A stretch of DNA of 64,000 bases from Saprospiraceae bacterium (GTDB lineage: Bacteria > Bacteroidota > Bacteroidia > Chitinophagales > Saprospiraceae): the NCBI GenBank assembly GCA_013360405.1, contig JABWBR010000047.1, positions 1-64,000 on the forward strand, given 5' to 3'. Below, one piece after another: positions 26,718 to 35,566 of this stretch (its first letter is position 1; each line of letters opens with the position of its first letter). The notes beneath the pieces were generated by a model that had not been told where the DNA came from, did not search any database, and worked only from the letters and a program-made list of their open reading frames with translations. Position numbers and translations under genes: made by a program.

Positions 26718-28157
26718 TTATAACTTTTTAATCACTTTTCTCAACCAATAACCGGAAAAAACGGCGTCAGCTTCTTCCAACTTCTTGCTGATGCACTCTT
26801 TTTTCTTCTTGCGTTCGATTTTATCTTTAATCAGCGCGCATTTAGATATATCTTCAGCCAGTGACAACATTTTCTTGATAGCCTTTATTTTATGCTCGGG
26901 GAATACGCTTGCGTTCTTTCTTTTCAAGTAAGGGTTTAATCTGTCAATACATCTTTTCAGATCATCATGATAATCATAATTTTCACTCGAAACAATCAAC
27001 TCGCAATAATTGCGTATATACAGGCATTCAATTTGTACATGGTTGGGGGCGCCTGATTTTGATAATTTCTTTAATATATTCAGCGAATCCGTATATTTAT
27101 TTTTGTAAAAAAGCACATGCGCTTCAGCGAGTTGCAGTGTGTGAATTCTTTGCTTTTTGGGTAGGGAATCCTGATATTGGGCCATAAAATCTTTCACCCA
27201 GTCAAATTCCTCGTTGTTGGCAGCTACGTTGACAATATTCACAAAATGCAAAGGTGAAATCGCACCTTGGTATACAAGCAGGTTGTTGATCAATGATAAT
27301 TTTGTCAACTCGAAAATAAGTCGTAAATACTCAAGTTTGCCTTTCTCATAATACCTGTTTGCTATAAAAATCAATTTGCTGAGCACAAACTGCTTGTCGT
27401 AGTCGCTCAAATCTGATATGCCGTTTTCAAAAGTAGTTTTGACCTCGTTATACAACTGCAACGAACTGGAGTCGTCGGACTTCAGCAGTTGAATAAGCCG
27501 GGCGTATAAGTCAAAGACCGGCAGCTCTTGTTGCTTATCGGAGGCTGTTGAATCAGTAGTGCTGTATATTTTTTGGCGAAACAGCTTTTCTACCGTCAAT
27601 CTGTAATTGGAAAGCTTGTAGTACTTCTCCAAATAGCCTATTGATGAATTCAAAACGGCTTCATCCAGTTTGAAAGTATCGGTGGCGGGGTGAAAATACC
27701 ACAACTGATTGAGCTCAGTCAAAAGGTAGTATTCCGATTTATCGGGATGTTTTTTTGATTTCAGGTTATCTGTTACATCTGAAACAAAATTGCTGAAATC
27801 GATATAGAGCCCTCTCTCGGCCAGCACCTCGGCCTCCATTATTTTATAGAGCCAATGGTTTGGGTCTAATTTTGTTACAGTAAGATATCTGATAACCAGC
27901 TCTGCTAATTTCAGGCTATCCGTGCGCCACTGGGTGAGCGCTTTTCCGTACGCTTTATCCTTGTAAAAGCCTATGGCGATAAAGTCATCAGTCAACTTGT
28001 CAGTACTGAAATTGGGATAGAGCGTTATGACGTGATCGTATAATTTACACAACCTGGATCCGGATTTAGAGTCTGTATTATTCAAAAAATCCCTTACTGG
28101 AGAGATTTCACCAGGATGCAGTCGTTTGAGTAAACGGACAAGTTTAATGTCAGCCAT
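26718..28157 (-). CDS. Unknown helical-repeat protein
   Basis: A 479-residue cytoplasmic protein from ATG 28157 (MADIKLVRLLKRL). It has no signal peptide or known catalytic motif. The sequence is almost all amphipathic helices (for example SLKLAELVIRYLTVTKL, YYLLTELNQLWYF, QLAEAHVLFYKNKYTDSLNIL), like TPR/alpha-solenoid proteins, and ends in a Lys/Glu-rich region. The extra 17 residues from ATG 28208 are not favoured. A TACGTATTTTTACGTA palindrome lies 6-21 bp upstream of the start. It is divergent from a PAS-LuxR regulator. Function not recognised. Confidence 0.75.
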   Translation of the reverse strand: MADIKLVRLLKRLHPGEISPVRDFLNNTDSKSGSRLCKLYDHVITLYPNFSTDKLTDDFIAIGFYKDKAYGKALTQWRTDSLKLAELVIRYLTVTKLDPNHWLYKIMEAEVLAERGLYIDFSNFVSDVTDNLKSKKHPDKSEYYLLTELNQLWYFHPATDTFKLDEAVLNSSIGYLEKYYKLSNYRLTVEKLFRQKIYSTTDSTASDKQQELPVFDLYARLIQLLKSDDSSSLQLYNEVKTTFENGISDLSDYDKQFVLSKLIFIANRYYEKGKLEYLRLIFELTKLSLINNLLVYQGAISPLHFVNIVNVAANNEEFDWVKDFMAQYQDSLPKKQRIHTLQLAEAHVLFYKNKYTDSLNILKKLSKSGAPNHVQIECLYIRNYCELIVSSENYDYHDDLKRCIDRLNPYLKRKNASVFPEHKIKAIKKMLSLAEDISKCALIKDKIERKKKKECISKKLEEADAVFSGYWLRKVIKKL

Positions 28158-28162
28158 AGTCG

Positions 28163-28178
28163 TACGTATTTTTACGTA
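28163..28178. promoter_or_regulatory. 16-bp palindrome TACGTATTTTTACGTA
   Basis: Its reverse complement differs at one base from the palindrome at 24329-24344. It sits directly before the start of the helical-repeat gene, inside the divergent region shared with the PAS-LuxR gene. Confidence 0.5.
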
Positions 28179-28351
28179 AATGATGAAAGTTAAATAATTA
28201 TAATACAAATTATTTTTTATAATATGATTGAAAATAAAGGCGTTGGCGTAGTTGAAATCAAATATAGATCATAACAAACATACAATAATATGCCTTGCAA
28301 AAGGACTTTCCGCATGCGAAATTTGCAGTGTCATGTCAAACAAAATACAGC

Positions 28352-29134
28352 ATGGAACAAACTTCCTATCAGGTCGGGTTAGTAAAAAGCGCAAATGATG
28401 TTGAGCGCCTTCCTTGCCGGTTAGTTGCGGAACAATGGGATTATCCGGAATTGGAAAAAGAGCTTGAATCTTCGGCTCCGTACAGATCGATGGCTGACTT
28501 TGTTTTTGCCATCGATGCGTCAAGATTACGCATCTGCTACGAAGACGGCATGGCTGCATATTTAGGCTACAGCAAGGAAGAACTCGCACAAATTCGCATG
28601 CAAGACCTGATTCACCCCGAAGAGTACGATGTGATCACGAGGTTGATTCTGAAAATCAGGGAATTTGTAAGAAAGCGAAAGGTACAACCCCTCCATCATA
28701 CTTTTATTATATCTCATCGCCTCAAAAAATCAAATGGAGAATACATTGCCATTTTGCGGCACATACATCCTTTCAAAGTAAGCGAAGACGGGCTTTTTCA
28801 GGCGCACTACTGCATATGCATGGATGTGAGCCGCCACCATCTTCCCGACGGCGTCACCTTTGACATTCGCGACAGCAGCCGGCCCGGGCCCGTCGATGAC
28901 GCCGACCTGCGCTTTTTTGCCGATATCCTGGCCGACCGCTCTCAGCGATTATCTGAGCGGGAACTGGAGGTGCTTCGCCTTTGGATCGCCGTTGATTCCT
29001 GTTCGGTTATCGCCAGGGAATTAGGCATCAAAGAGCGCACTATCGAAGCCCATCTCAAGAATATGCGAAAAAAACTGGTTATGCGCAGAACGGTAGATGT
29101 GGCGTTGTATGCGAAAGACAGGGGGTGGATTTGA
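28352..29134 (+). CDS. PAS domain LuxR-type transcriptional regulator
   Basis: A 260-residue regulator from ATG 28352. Residues ~45-150 form a PAS-like sensor (DFVFAIDASRLRICYEDGMAAYLGYSKEEL, then IHPEEYDVITRLI), and residues ~195-255 a GerE/LuxR helix-turn-helix (LSERELEVLRLWI...IARELGIKERTIEAHLKNMRKKL). No receiver domain is present, so the signal is probably sensed by the PAS domain. It lies only 28 bp before a six-gene envelope operon and is divergent from the helical-repeat gene, making those its likely targets. An upstream in-frame ATG at 28295 is possible. Confidence 0.87.
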   Translation: MEQTSYQVGLVKSANDVERLPCRLVAEQWDYPELEKELESSAPYRSMADFVFAIDASRLRICYEDGMAAYLGYSKEELAQIRMQDLIHPEEYDVITRLILKIREFVRKRKVQPLHHTFIISHRLKKSNGEYIAILRHIHPFKVSEDGLFQAHYCICMDVSRHHLPDGVTFDIRDSSRPGPVDDADLRFFADILADRSQRLSERELEVLRLWIAVDSCSVIARELGIKERTIEAHLKNMRKKLVMRRTVDVALYAKDRGWI

Positions 29135-29162
29135 GGATTATTAACTCATTAATAAACTTGAT

Positions 29163-30041
29163 ATGATTATGAAAACAGCATTTACACTAATTTTTGCATT
29201 AGGCTTTTTGCTTGTTAATTTGGCTTATGCACAGGATGAGGGTACAAAAAAGGTGGGCATTTTACCTGTTAAATACCAGGATGCCAGGCAGGTTGATGCG
29301 GCAAACATGATAACCAACCTGTTGTATGACAATTTTACGAACGGAAAACGCGCGAAAGTAATTAACCGGGAGTTTTTTAGCGATTTGCAAAATGAAAAAT
29401 TCCTCACCTCGGAAATCGATTTTATCGATGGAGAGACTTTTTCAAAAACTAAATCGGAAGGCGCTAAATATCTATTGGTTGCCAAAGTTGCCACGTGCAA
29501 GGTTGAAAAAAAACAGGGTACTAATTCAAATGGCCAAGTATCCTATTATTACCAATGTTACCTCAATGTAGGTTTGCGTATCATCAATGTTGAAACCGGC
29601 GAAACCGATAATTCCTATACCCTGGAAAATAAAACCGGGTATTTTCAGGATTGGGGCAAGATTTTTACAGACAGATCAACAGAATCGGGGGCAATTAAAA
29701 TCGCAGTGGATGACCTCCAAAAAGGGCTTACCGAATTTATGAACAAATATTTCTGCGTGGAAGCCCGCGTATTAAAAGTCAAAGAAACCAAAGGCGACAA
29801 ATTGGTCAGCGTATTGGTCGGCTTGGGTACCGATGACGGTATAGAGCGTAAACATGATTTTCTGGTAAAAGAAAAATCGATGCTAAACGATGAACCTTAC
29901 TACGAACAGATAGGCGAAGTGCAGATAGAAGAGGTAAATGGCAAAAGTCTCTCTACGGCCAAAGTAGTAAAAGGTTCACAGGAAATATACGCCAAACTTC
30001 AGGCTGGAGCCACTCTGGTGGTTACCTCAAAGACAAAATAA
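29163..30041 (+). CDS. CsgG-like exported protein
   Basis: A 292-residue protein with a signal peptide (cleavage after LAYAQ). The core resembles the CsgG/LpoB-like fold: KKVGILPVKYQD near the N-terminus, an AKVINREFFSDLQNEKF segment, GAKYLLVAKV and VGLRIINVETGETDNSYTLE. The last ~90 residues form a beta-rich tail (VLVGLGTDDGIERKHDFLV). No lipobox was seen, unlike curli CsgG. It is the first gene of a tightly spaced operon with an LPP20-like lipoprotein and a DUF6175 protein. Start could also be ATG 29169. Confidence 0.7.
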   Translation: MIMKTAFTLIFALGFLLVNLAYAQDEGTKKVGILPVKYQDARQVDAANMITNLLYDNFTNGKRAKVINREFFSDLQNEKFLTSEIDFIDGETFSKTKSEGAKYLLVAKVATCKVEKKQGTNSNGQVSYYYQCYLNVGLRIINVETGETDNSYTLENKTGYFQDWGKIFTDRSTESGAIKIAVDDLQKGLTEFMNKYFCVEARVLKVKETKGDKLVSVLVGLGTDDGIERKHDFLVKEKSMLNDEPYYEQIGEVQIEEVNGKSLSTAKVVKGSQEIYAKLQAGATLVVTSKTK

Positions 30042-30048
30042 CCCAAAC

Positions 30049-30537
30049 ATGAATGCCAATTACATTTGCAGAGCCGCCGGCGCGTTTCTTCTCGCCGGCA
30101 TGCTCCTTGCGCTTTCACAGGCGTGCAAAACGACTACTGTTCCATCAGGGGAAACCAGGTATATCCGTTCCTCCAACCAGGGCGACCTAATCGAAGTACA
30201 GGCCAGGGGATACGGCCGCAATGAACGCGAGGCTATTGCCGATGCAGAAAAAAAGGCATTAGAGACCCTGCTTTTCACCGGTCTGACGGGGTCGCCGCAG
30301 CAATACCCCTTAGTAAATGACCCTAAGGCCCGTCAAACTCATTCCGCTTATTTCAACAAACTGATTGAGGGGGGCGAGTATCGCAGTTACCTGACCTCCT
30401 CTAACCCAATGGCGAGTAAAGCGGAGAAAGACAAACGCACCGGTCAAAAAACGATACTGGTAACCCTTGAAATCAACGTCTTTGCCCTGCGTCGTGAATT
30501 GGAACAATCTAATGTAACCAGAAAATTCGGCTTTTGA
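30049..30537 (+). CDS. LPP20-like lipoprotein
   Basis: A 162-residue lipoprotein with lipobox LSQAC (Cys26). The mature part has VQARGYGRNEREAIADAEKKALETLL, the alternating-strand and helix pattern of LPP20/FlgT-type domains often found with CsgG-like proteins. It starts 7 bp after the preceding gene and overlaps the next by 4 bp, so translation is coupled. Function of such lipoproteins is mostly unknown. Confidence 0.7.
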   Translation: MNANYICRAAGAFLLAGMLLALSQACKTTTVPSGETRYIRSSNQGDLIEVQARGYGRNEREAIADAEKKALETLLFTGLTGSPQQYPLVNDPKARQTHSAYFNKLIEGGEYRSYLTSSNPMASKAEKDKRTGQKTILVTLEINVFALRRELEQSNVTRKFGF

Positions 30538-31469
30538 TGAAAAAAATACTATTCCCGCTTTGTATTTTGATTTTTCCCGGGCTCTTGTTTCAGACAGCGT
30601 TAAATGCGCAGGAAGCCGATAAAGAAGTTTTGCAAATCCAGCCTACAATTATGGTAGTGCCCTGGACGAGCAAAAACGAGGATATGCGGGCCAAAGTTGA
30701 ATCGGACTTTGCCTACCGGGCCATACTCAACGAAATCAGAGCTGCCTTTGACAAACAGGGCTTTACTACTTTTGATTTTGTGGAAGCGCTGAAAATCAAT
30801 GCTACGGACCGCGTGACCGGTTTCCAAAATTGGCGCGACCTTTTTAAAGACGTCATTGATAATTCACCGGCGGAACTTGAAGTCCTTGCAGAAATCCACG
30901 TCCAAAATGATAAGTATGGCAAAAAAGTAGATATCCTTCTGGCTACCAACGATAAATACAGCGGCGAATCCATTTTAAGTTCCGGGCTTATCAGTTCTGA
31001 TCCCTTTAACACTACCGATTATGCGGTGTTGGCCCAACGTGCGTTGGCCAAAAATAATGCCATGACTACCTACTTAAACGCACTTCAGGAAAAATTCAAC
31101 ATCATCGTCAACTCCGTAGGCAGGAGTATTGCAGTGCGGATTGAAATCAAAGAGGGCTGCCCGTTTACACTGCAAACCGAGGCGGGTGAAGACGGCGATT
31201 ATGTTTCCGATTTGATTGTAGATTGGGTTAAGCAGAACGCCTATAAAAACAATTACAAAATGGGAGGCAAAAGCGCAAGTCTGCTTGATTTCAGGTATAT
31301 CAAAATTCCCCTTCGCGACAAAGACGGTATGAATTACGATATCAATAATTTTTCTCGTGTTATGCGCAGAGCTATCCGCAAAATCGGCGAACAAACGGAG
31401 AAAGGCGACAAGTTTCAACTCGAAGAGCTTATTCGCGGCAACAAACTTATCATTACTATATTACAATAA
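30534..31469 (+). CDS. DUF6175 family exported protein
   Basis: A 311-residue protein with a signal peptide (cleavage near LNAQE). The segment QIQPTIMVVPWTSKNEDMRAKVES is typical of the DUF6175 family found in Bacteroidota envelope operons. Internal AVLAQRALAKNNAM and a C-terminal IRKIGEQTEKGDKFQLEELIRGNKL follow. It overlaps the preceding lipoprotein gene by 4 bp and is 9 bp from the next gene. Periplasmic function unknown. Confidence 0.72.
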   Translation: MMKKILFPLCILIFPGLLFQTALNAQEADKEVLQIQPTIMVVPWTSKNEDMRAKVESDFAYRAILNEIRAAFDKQGFTTFDFVEALKINATDRVTGFQNWRDLFKDVIDNSPAELEVLAEIHVQNDKYGKKVDILLATNDKYSGESILSSGLISSDPFNTTDYAVLAQRALAKNNAMTTYLNALQEKFNIIVNSVGRSIAVRIEIKEGCPFTLQTEAGEDGDYVSDLIVDWVKQNAYKNNYKMGGKSASLLDFRYIKIPLRDKDGMNYDINNFSRVMRRAIRKIGEQTEKGDKFQLEELIRGNKLIITILQ

Positions 31470-31478
31470 CCAGACGCC

Positions 31479-32435
31479 ATGTATCATACTTGCACCAATC
31501 TTCTTCGAATACTTATCAGCGTTCATTTCCTCCTTTGGGGATTTTTTGCAACGATACAAGCACAATCAGAAGTTCCTCCTATTGCATTGACCCTTTATGA
31601 CACGGAGGTAAAGGAGTTAAGTGAAACGCAAAGCGCTATGGCCGGCAGAAAAATCACCCTCCTGCTGGATCGATATGGCTATATCGCTTCGCAAAGCGGT
31701 CACAACTTTGGAATTTTTCCAAAATTCAATGTATATGATGAAGCTGTCATGGAGGGACTTACCAATATTACGGCTCTAAAAATAGAGTTTTCATTGGTGG
31801 CCAAGCAGGTTAGCAATGGGCTGGTGGTATCATCCTGCGCTCAAATTATAACAGGAAGCGGTACAACCCGCGAAGCGGCAATGACCAATGCGCTTAGCAA
31901 TATACCTACACAGGGCAAACAATACGAACAATTTTTTACTGCATTGGGGCAAAAAATCAATGCTTATTATACCCAAAACTGTGAAAGTATAAGATCAGAA
32001 GCTAATGCCCTTGCAAAACGCAGAGAATTTGCCGCCGCGTTAAATACATTGGGTCAAATACCCAGGGAAGCAGGCGATTGCTTCGATCAAGTACAGCAGC
32101 AAATGGCAGGTTTATTTGCAGAATTTCAAAAAGACCGCTGTCAGCGCATGGTACAGGCTGCAACCGCTGAAATAGCCGCTATGCGTTATCAAAGCGCGCT
32201 AGACATACTGGCCCTGGTTGACCCCAACTCCACTTGCCGCAATGAATCCCTTAAACTCATCCGCGAAATCGGGCCTAAAGTTAACGAACAGCACCGTGAG
32301 CGTTGGGCTTTTATGCAAAAAGCCTACTCCGACCAGATTGCACTGGAAAAACTCCGTATCGAAGCTTATCGTGAAATTGCCAAAGCTTATTATGGGAAAA
32401 GCGATACGCTCATCTATACGCTGATTGTAAAATGA
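31479..32435 (+). CDS. Exported protein of the DUF6175 operon, unknown
   Basis: A 318-residue protein with a signal peptide (cleavage after IQAQ). The N-terminal half is strand-rich (KITLLLDRYGYIASQSG...LKIEFSLVAKQV) and GTTREAAMTNALSNI recalls a FlgT/CsgG-type element. The C-terminal half is helical and TPR-like (ANALAKRREFAAALNTLGQIPREAGDC...AEIAAMRYQSALDILALV). It lies 9 bp after the DUF6175 gene and 24 bp before the next. The family name is not known to me. Confidence 0.65.
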   Translation: MYHTCTNLLRILISVHFLLWGFFATIQAQSEVPPIALTLYDTEVKELSETQSAMAGRKITLLLDRYGYIASQSGHNFGIFPKFNVYDEAVMEGLTNITALKIEFSLVAKQVSNGLVVSSCAQIITGSGTTREAAMTNALSNIPTQGKQYEQFFTALGQKINAYYTQNCESIRSEANALAKRREFAAALNTLGQIPREAGDCFDQVQQQMAGLFAEFQKDRCQRMVQAATAEIAAMRYQSALDILALVDPNSTCRNESLKLIREIGPKVNEQHRERWAFMQKAYSDQIALEKLRIEAYREIAKAYYGKSDTLIYTLIVK

Positions 32436-32459
32436 CAATCATCTAAAATCCAATAAAAT

Positions 32460-33746
32460 ATGCGTTACCTAACCTTTTTGATCGCACTAACCTGCTTGTT
32501 TGCAGCCGGCAGTTGCGAAATTGACAACTCGTCGCCTGAGGTTGATGAAAATGGTTTGACACCTGCTATCAATGACCTGATCTCAGCGGAAAACCTGGAT
32601 GCGCTCGTCAATTTAGGCCTTCAAATTAACGGAGGGGCTACCCCTCCAAAACTGGAAAATGAATACGTTGTATCTACTTGCGTTTTGGCTAATAGTACCG
32701 CAGGCGATACTCCGGGCTCCGTCACACAAGATTTTTTTGTTCGCTTATACGATCAAAACGATTTTGAAATCACGGTGGACTACAGACATGGCACACAGCA
32801 TGGCGAAGCCGTAGGAAGTTACATCGTTGGAAAAGATTGTTCCTTTTCCGTATTTATTGAAGTCAATGAGATTAATTCAACTACCGGATTGCAGGCTAAA
32901 TTGGTATTAGTTGTTTCCGGCACATTTGTCAATAATGGTATCGAAAATATACAGGTTGCCAATCTGATGCTTGATGATTTCGGCGACCCGCAAGGTATTT
33001 GGATAAGCAACGGCACCGGCAGGTTGTTTATTGATCAAGATGGCTTTTCAACGGTTGTCGGAGGAAGTTCGGCCTGGTATGCTCAATTACCGGATTGCCC
33101 ATGCGAATATAAGACGGATATTGACGGCAAAACAGAGATGTGTGGAATGTGGGTCGACTGCGGCCCCGCAGCACAGGCATATCACTATGGCGCAACCTAC
33201 GAAATCCGGTGGGCGCCGGAAGAAGCCGACAACCCAGGCCAACAATGTACGTATGACGCCAATAAACGACTCATTACAGCCGGTATTGCCGCCGGTACCC
33301 CTGATAAAATATCTCCTCGCTCCTGCGGCATACCTACGTTGAGCACTTGTGACCACTATACCGAAGATGTATTGCCTTGGGGCAACACCGCGTATACCTC
33401 AATATGCGGCGGAAGCGCCAACGATATTATCCCATGCTGGCAATACCTGCAAAATTGGCCGCCCAATAAAGGCGATAACTGCCTGGAAAACGAAATAAAC
33501 GGAATAAGCCATTTGTCGATTATGCTGGGGAATATGAATTGTGAACACGCCACTGCTATTTTTAAAATAATCGATGAATCTCAGGCTGCCCAGCCCGAAT
33601 TGAGGCTTTATATGAGGGGAGATCTGAATTATACTCCACTCAATTTGAAGGTTTACCTGATGGAGATCTTTGCAGAGTTTGATTGTACAGACACCCCTGA
33701 CGAAACCTACTGCATTGCTTTGCAAGAGGCGATTGACAATTTATAA
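32460..33746 (+). CDS. Lipoprotein of unknown function, Cys-rich
   Basis: A 428-residue lipoprotein (lipobox AAGSC, Cys19). The N-terminal ~210 residues form a beta-rich domain. The C-terminal half is rich in Cys (CPCEYKTDIDGKTEMCGMWVDC and others) and likely disulfide-bonded, consistent with a location outside the cytoplasm. A short DEYC-like end follows. No enzyme motif was recognised. It is in line with the operon, 24 bp after the previous gene. Confidence 0.65.
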   Translation: MRYLTFLIALTCLFAAGSCEIDNSSPEVDENGLTPAINDLISAENLDALVNLGLQINGGATPPKLENEYVVSTCVLANSTAGDTPGSVTQDFFVRLYDQNDFEITVDYRHGTQHGEAVGSYIVGKDCSFSVFIEVNEINSTTGLQAKLVLVVSGTFVNNGIENIQVANLMLDDFGDPQGIWISNGTGRLFIDQDGFSTVVGGSSAWYAQLPDCPCEYKTDIDGKTEMCGMWVDCGPAAQAYHYGATYEIRWAPEEADNPGQQCTYDANKRLITAGIAAGTPDKISPRSCGIPTLSTCDHYTEDVLPWGNTAYTSICGGSANDIIPCWQYLQNWPPNKGDNCLENEINGISHLSIMLGNMNCEHATAIFKIIDESQAAQPELRLYMRGDLNYTPLNLKVYLMEIFAEFDCTDTPDETYCIALQEAIDNL

Positions 33747-33762
33747 CCATTAAAAACATTAT

Positions 33763-34191
33763 ATGAAAAAAATAACCCGGAAGAGTATCACTGCAATGTG
33801 TGGGCTCTTGTTTGGTCTCCTATTCACAGGTTTAAAGGCTCAAGAAGGTCAATTATTGATCATTGGCGCGTTATTGATAGATCAGGGTTATGAAATTACC
33901 CACGATGCGAAATATGCAAGCCTTTATGATGATTCGTATGACAATTATTACTTTTCCTTGAAAAAGGGTTGGTCTTATGTTATTGCCGCAGCTTGCGATG
34001 AAGATTGCGGTGATATCGATTTGTGCTTGTTTGACGAGAACAATAATCTAATAGGTTGCGACAGGAAAAACGATGATAAGCCTATGGTATCAGTTAGTCC
34101 GAATTGGTCAGGAAGCTTTCGGCTTTGGGTTAAAATGGAAGATTGCGACAGGAATCCATGCAGGTTTGGAATTGTGGTATTTGGAAAATAA
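33763..34191 (+). CDS. Small exported beta-domain protein
   Basis: A 142-residue secreted protein with signal peptide (cleavage after GLKAQ). The mature domain (YYFSLKKGWSYVIAAACDEDCGDIDLCLFD...SVSPNWSGSFRLWVKM) resembles a pre-peptidase C-terminal (PPC)-like beta-sandwich with three Cys pairs. It is the last gene of the envelope operon, 16 bp after the lipoprotein. Role unknown. Confidence 0.65.
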   Translation: MKKITRKSITAMCGLLFGLLFTGLKAQEGQLLIIGALLIDQGYEITHDAKYASLYDDSYDNYYFSLKKGWSYVIAAACDEDCGDIDLCLFDENNNLIGCDRKNDDKPMVSVSPNWSGSFRLWVKMEDCDRNPCRFGIVVFGK

Positions 34192-34226
34192 TATTACACC
34201 TCAATTTAAATGAAATTGTACACGTC

Positions 34227-34352
34227 TATCTTTGACGGCGAGAGGTACTTATTGCAGTAACGGGTATTGGTCATGATCAATACTCGTTACTGAAGTATTG
34301 CGTGAAATAATAACTCCGGAAAAAATTTTTCCCCATTTCTTGAAAAATGGAA
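34227..34352 (+). ncRNA. Possible small transcript with three hairpins
   Basis: TATCTTTG (34227-34234) is an exact -7 element with no gene behind it. It is followed by a 15-bp stem with one G:T pair (34255-34269 with 34278-34292), a GGAAAAAATTTTTCC palindrome and CCATTT-CTTGAA-AAATGG. It could be a small RNA, or simply terminator structures of the envelope operon. Confidence 0.25.
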
Positions 34353-34389
34353 ATACGGATTCCCAAAATGTTAAGTTACACGAGAAGTT

Positions 34390-34505
34390 GACATGACTTA
34401 GCCCCCCTCATCTTCACCGCCCCTATGTAATTATGGTCATCATTTATTCCGCTTTTGGGGGGGCGCCCGAACTCAAGCCATGTCTAAAACTTGGCGGTGC
34501 GAGGA
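34390..34505 (+). repeat. Dispersed palindromic element, degenerate copy C
   Basis: The right part (CAAGCCATGTCTAAAACTTGGCGGTGCGAG) matches copy A; the left part is diverged. It overlaps the last codons and the stop of the flavodoxin gene. Confidence 0.6.
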
Positions 34506-35036
34506 ATAATTTTTCACCACCCTGATAAACTCCTCAAATCGCTCGGCGATTTCTCCTTTGAAATTCTCGTCGTTCAGGTGCGTTTTCATCTTAAGTTCTC
34601 CGTCCTCTTTTTTGTCGGCGGGCAAGACGAGGGAGATTGGAAAGGCTTGACAAAGGGTGCATTTTTCCTTTAGCAATTCCCTTACCTTGTTGAAAACGCG
34701 CCCATGTCCATATTTTTCGTCCTTTTGCTCATAGCTGCTGCCGCAGCAAGTCACAAAAACCAATTTTTTGATTGAGTTGAAATTACTTTTTACAAAGGAC
34801 CTGAACGGCGCGATGAACTGTTCTACCCAAATCGGACCGCACAGGATGATGAGGTCATAGCTGCCCACGTCGTGCAGGAGCTTTTTGTTGCCCAAGTGCA
34901 AGCCCATGATCATAAGCAGCAGCGCATCCACTCTGGGGCGGATGGGTTCGATGTCGCATTGCAGCTCCTGGGCAATTTTTTCGGCGAGGTAGCGGTTGCT
35001 GCCTTTTTGGGAATAGTACAAAACTAGCGATTTCAT
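34473..35036 (-). CDS. Flavodoxin-family protein
   Basis: A 187-residue protein from ATG 35036 (MKSLVLYYSQKGSNRYLAEK), the classic flavodoxin phosphate loop. The DLIILCGPIWVEQFIAPFRSF segment and VFVTCCGSSYEQKDE complete the FMN-site pattern. The last ~10 residues (SSHRQVLDMA) are encoded by a dispersed repeat element rather than by conserved flavodoxin sequence. The ATG at 35057 is less likely. It probably binds FMN and transfers electrons; partner unknown. Confidence 0.85.
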   Translation of the reverse strand: MKSLVLYYSQKGSNRYLAEKIAQELQCDIEPIRPRVDALLLMIMGLHLGNKKLLHDVGSYDLIILCGPIWVEQFIAPFRSFVKSNFNSIKKLVFVTCCGSSYEQKDEKYGHGRVFNKVRELLKEKCTLCQAFPISLVLPADKKEDGELKMKTHLNDENFKGEIAERFEEFIRVVKNYSSHRQVLDMA

Positions 35037-35231
35037 GGCGAGCTGATTTTGATACAAATTTCATGCCCGCAGGGCTGCCAGGTTCTGACTTTTGTCAATG
35101 TAGGGTATGATTTAAGAAATCGCCTCGTTTGAGGGGGCTGCAAATATCTTTTTTCAAAAAATGCTTCAAAATTTCGATAAATAATCAAGTTGTTGATTGT
35201 CAATTTTTTTAAAAAAAAAGAGAGCGAATTA

Positions 35232-35450
35232 TTATTTCCCCAGAAAAGCGAACAAAATCACAACATCCTGCAAAAAATGGATAGACCAGGCCCAGCCGAA
35301 GCCTCTTGTTTCCACCAACGATTTGGCGAGCAGCCAGCCAAGGAACCCCGCCATCAGCAGGCCCAATGGGCCGCCTGGTGTTCCAAAATAGTAGATGCCG
35401 CCGAAAATTGCTGCGCTCCAAAGGCAAACTCGGTTTGCTATTGATGTCAT
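35232..35450 (-). pseudogene. CPBP intramembrane protease, C-terminal remnant
   Basis: Translation gives about 72 residues matching the C-terminal half of CPBP (CAAX/Abi) proteases: FGGIYYFGTPGGPLGLLMAGFLGWL, then LAKSLVETRGFGWAWSIHFLQDV. The upstream half with the catalytic EExxxR motif is missing, and the divergent beta-barrel gene begins where it should be. The usual His of the FGxxH motif appears as Tyr. The frame continues to 35534 without meaningful sequence. A truncated, inactive copy. Confidence 0.6.
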
Positions 35451-35566
35451 GGCCTTGAATTTTCTGTGCGTCATAACACAAAATTGATGTTCAAAACTAT
35501 AAGTTGGAACAACACTCGCCCGATCTTTGCTCAACTTTGTGTTATGTTTTCACCAAAATGAGGTTT

